Assembly (NCBI RefSeq): GCF_009910675.1
Contig: NZ_RSEJ01000006.1
Location: 124,001-188,000, forward strand
Length of the DNA stretch: 64,000 bases
Source: Photobacterium alginatilyticum
Lineage (GTDB): Bacteria > Pseudomonadota > Gammaproteobacteria > Enterobacterales > Vibrionaceae
Reading direction: 5' to 3'
Part shown: positions 63,692-64,000 of the stretch, piece by piece
Layout of the letters: each line of letters opens with the position of its first letter
Position numbering within the stretch: position 1 is the stretch's first letter
Notes under the pieces: generated by a model
The model's database searches: none
Told to the model about the DNA's origin: nothing
Seen by the model: only the letters and a program-made list of their open reading frames with translations
Position numbers and translations under genes: made by a program

Positions 63692-64000
63692 TTAGCTCAC
63701 ATGCCCGCTGTGAGTTTCGGCTCTTGCTCTGGTATTGAACCGCTCGATGATGAAGCCTTGAAATCCACTAACAAATAGTTCGGAGAGCCGCTCAAGCTGT
63801 GTTTCTGTTTCGACGCGGGTAGCAATGGTCATAATGTTGAGGCTATGGGCGGTTCTGGAAATTGATGACAAGAGAGCGGATTTATTCTGATCGTTTAACT
63901 GGTGGGTATAAGCAAAATCAATCTTTACGTAGTCAGGGCGGAACTCTTTTAGATAGTCCAGGGATTTGAAGTGACGGCCATAGTTGTCGACACCAAATCT
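63692..64000 (-). CDS. EAL-domain protein, C-terminal part (cut by window edge)
   Basis: The last 102 codons. FGVDNYGRHFKSLDYLKEFRPDYVKIDFAYTH corresponds to the DDFGTGYSSLxYLKxxPxDxxKID block, and TIATRVETETQLERLSELFVSGFQGFIIERF to the VETxxQ...GxQGF block. The acidic pair of DDFG is reduced to VDNYG, so it may bind rather than degrade cyclic di-GMP (LapD-like). The catalytic EAL motif lies outside the window. Confidence 0.75.
   Translation of the reverse strand, partial: RFGVDNYGRHFKSLDYLKEFRPDYVKIDFAYTHQLNDQNKSALLSSISRTAHSLNIMTIATRVETETQLERLSELFVSGFQGFIIERFNTRARAETHSGHVS

Overview
The window is the origin region of the secondary chromosome (chromosome II) of a Vibrionaceae bacterium. The decisive evidence is the block at 52.1-57.7 kb. 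It holds rctB, the Vibrio-specific chromosome II initiator; a 1.28-kb intergenic origin with six ATGATCA-type iterons spaced exactly 23 bp, a perfect DnaA box and three 39-mer-like repeats; and parA2-parB2. Seven palindromes match the published Vibrio parS2 consensus TTTACANTGTAAA. Gene content elsewhere fits a marine gamma-proteobacterium of the Photobacterium/Grimontia/Enterovibrio/Vibrio group; the genus cannot be fixed from the sequence alone.

Left part (1-22.2 kb): an exopolysaccharide locus of the type otherwise known as exosortase-A (XrtA/PEP-CTERM) associated. It has a polysaccharide deacetylase (cut by the window edge), a polyprenyl-phosphate sugar transferase, an outer-membrane export lipoprotein, a chain-length determinant, a tyrosine autokinase, an outer-membrane beta-barrel protein, an ExeA-like ATPase, a membrane sulfatase-fold protein, an O-ligase of the exosortase-associated type, a flippase, a second deacetylase, two beta-helix proteins, a FemAB/CelD-like acyltransferase and a VanZ-like protein. 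No exosortase and no PEP-CTERM protein is visible. Embedded in it is a four-gene minus-strand operon: Tat-signal protein, PqqD-like protein, HPr-kinase-like protein and nucleotidyltransferase (an 'HPr-rel-A' type cassette) of unknown function.

Middle (22.5-38.3 kb): mostly unlinked metabolic genes. These are an FMN reductase, a DAACS symporter, an M3 peptidase, a tricorn-like S41 protease, an ornithine-cyclodeaminase-like plus aminotransferase pair with a YheO-type regulator and a striking AT-rich operator, peptide deformylase, dodecin and an isochorismatase-family hydrolase. At 36.1-38.3 kb lies an AT-rich patch with an orphan ParB that is a recognisable paralogue of ParB2, without a ParA partner, followed by about 1.2 kb with no gene.

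38.4-52 kb: an RND efflux pair without an outer-membrane channel; a PEP-dependent dihydroxyacetone kinase operon (dhaK-dhaL-dhaM, with a complete enzyme I fused to DhaM) and its regulator dhaR, with twin inverted repeats upstream of dhaK; and a patatin/beta-barrel protein of the PlpD (type Vd secretion) kind. A possible small RNA or leader with a strong terminator lies between the patatin gene and rctB.

52-64 kb: the replication and partition block, followed by tmcA (tRNA-Met acetyltransferase), a YcdX-like PHP phosphatase, a small unknown protein, a FapA/DUF342 protein and the end of a degenerate EAL-domain protein. parS2-like sites punctuate the intergenic gaps here. No tRNA, rRNA, CRISPR array or insertion sequence was found.
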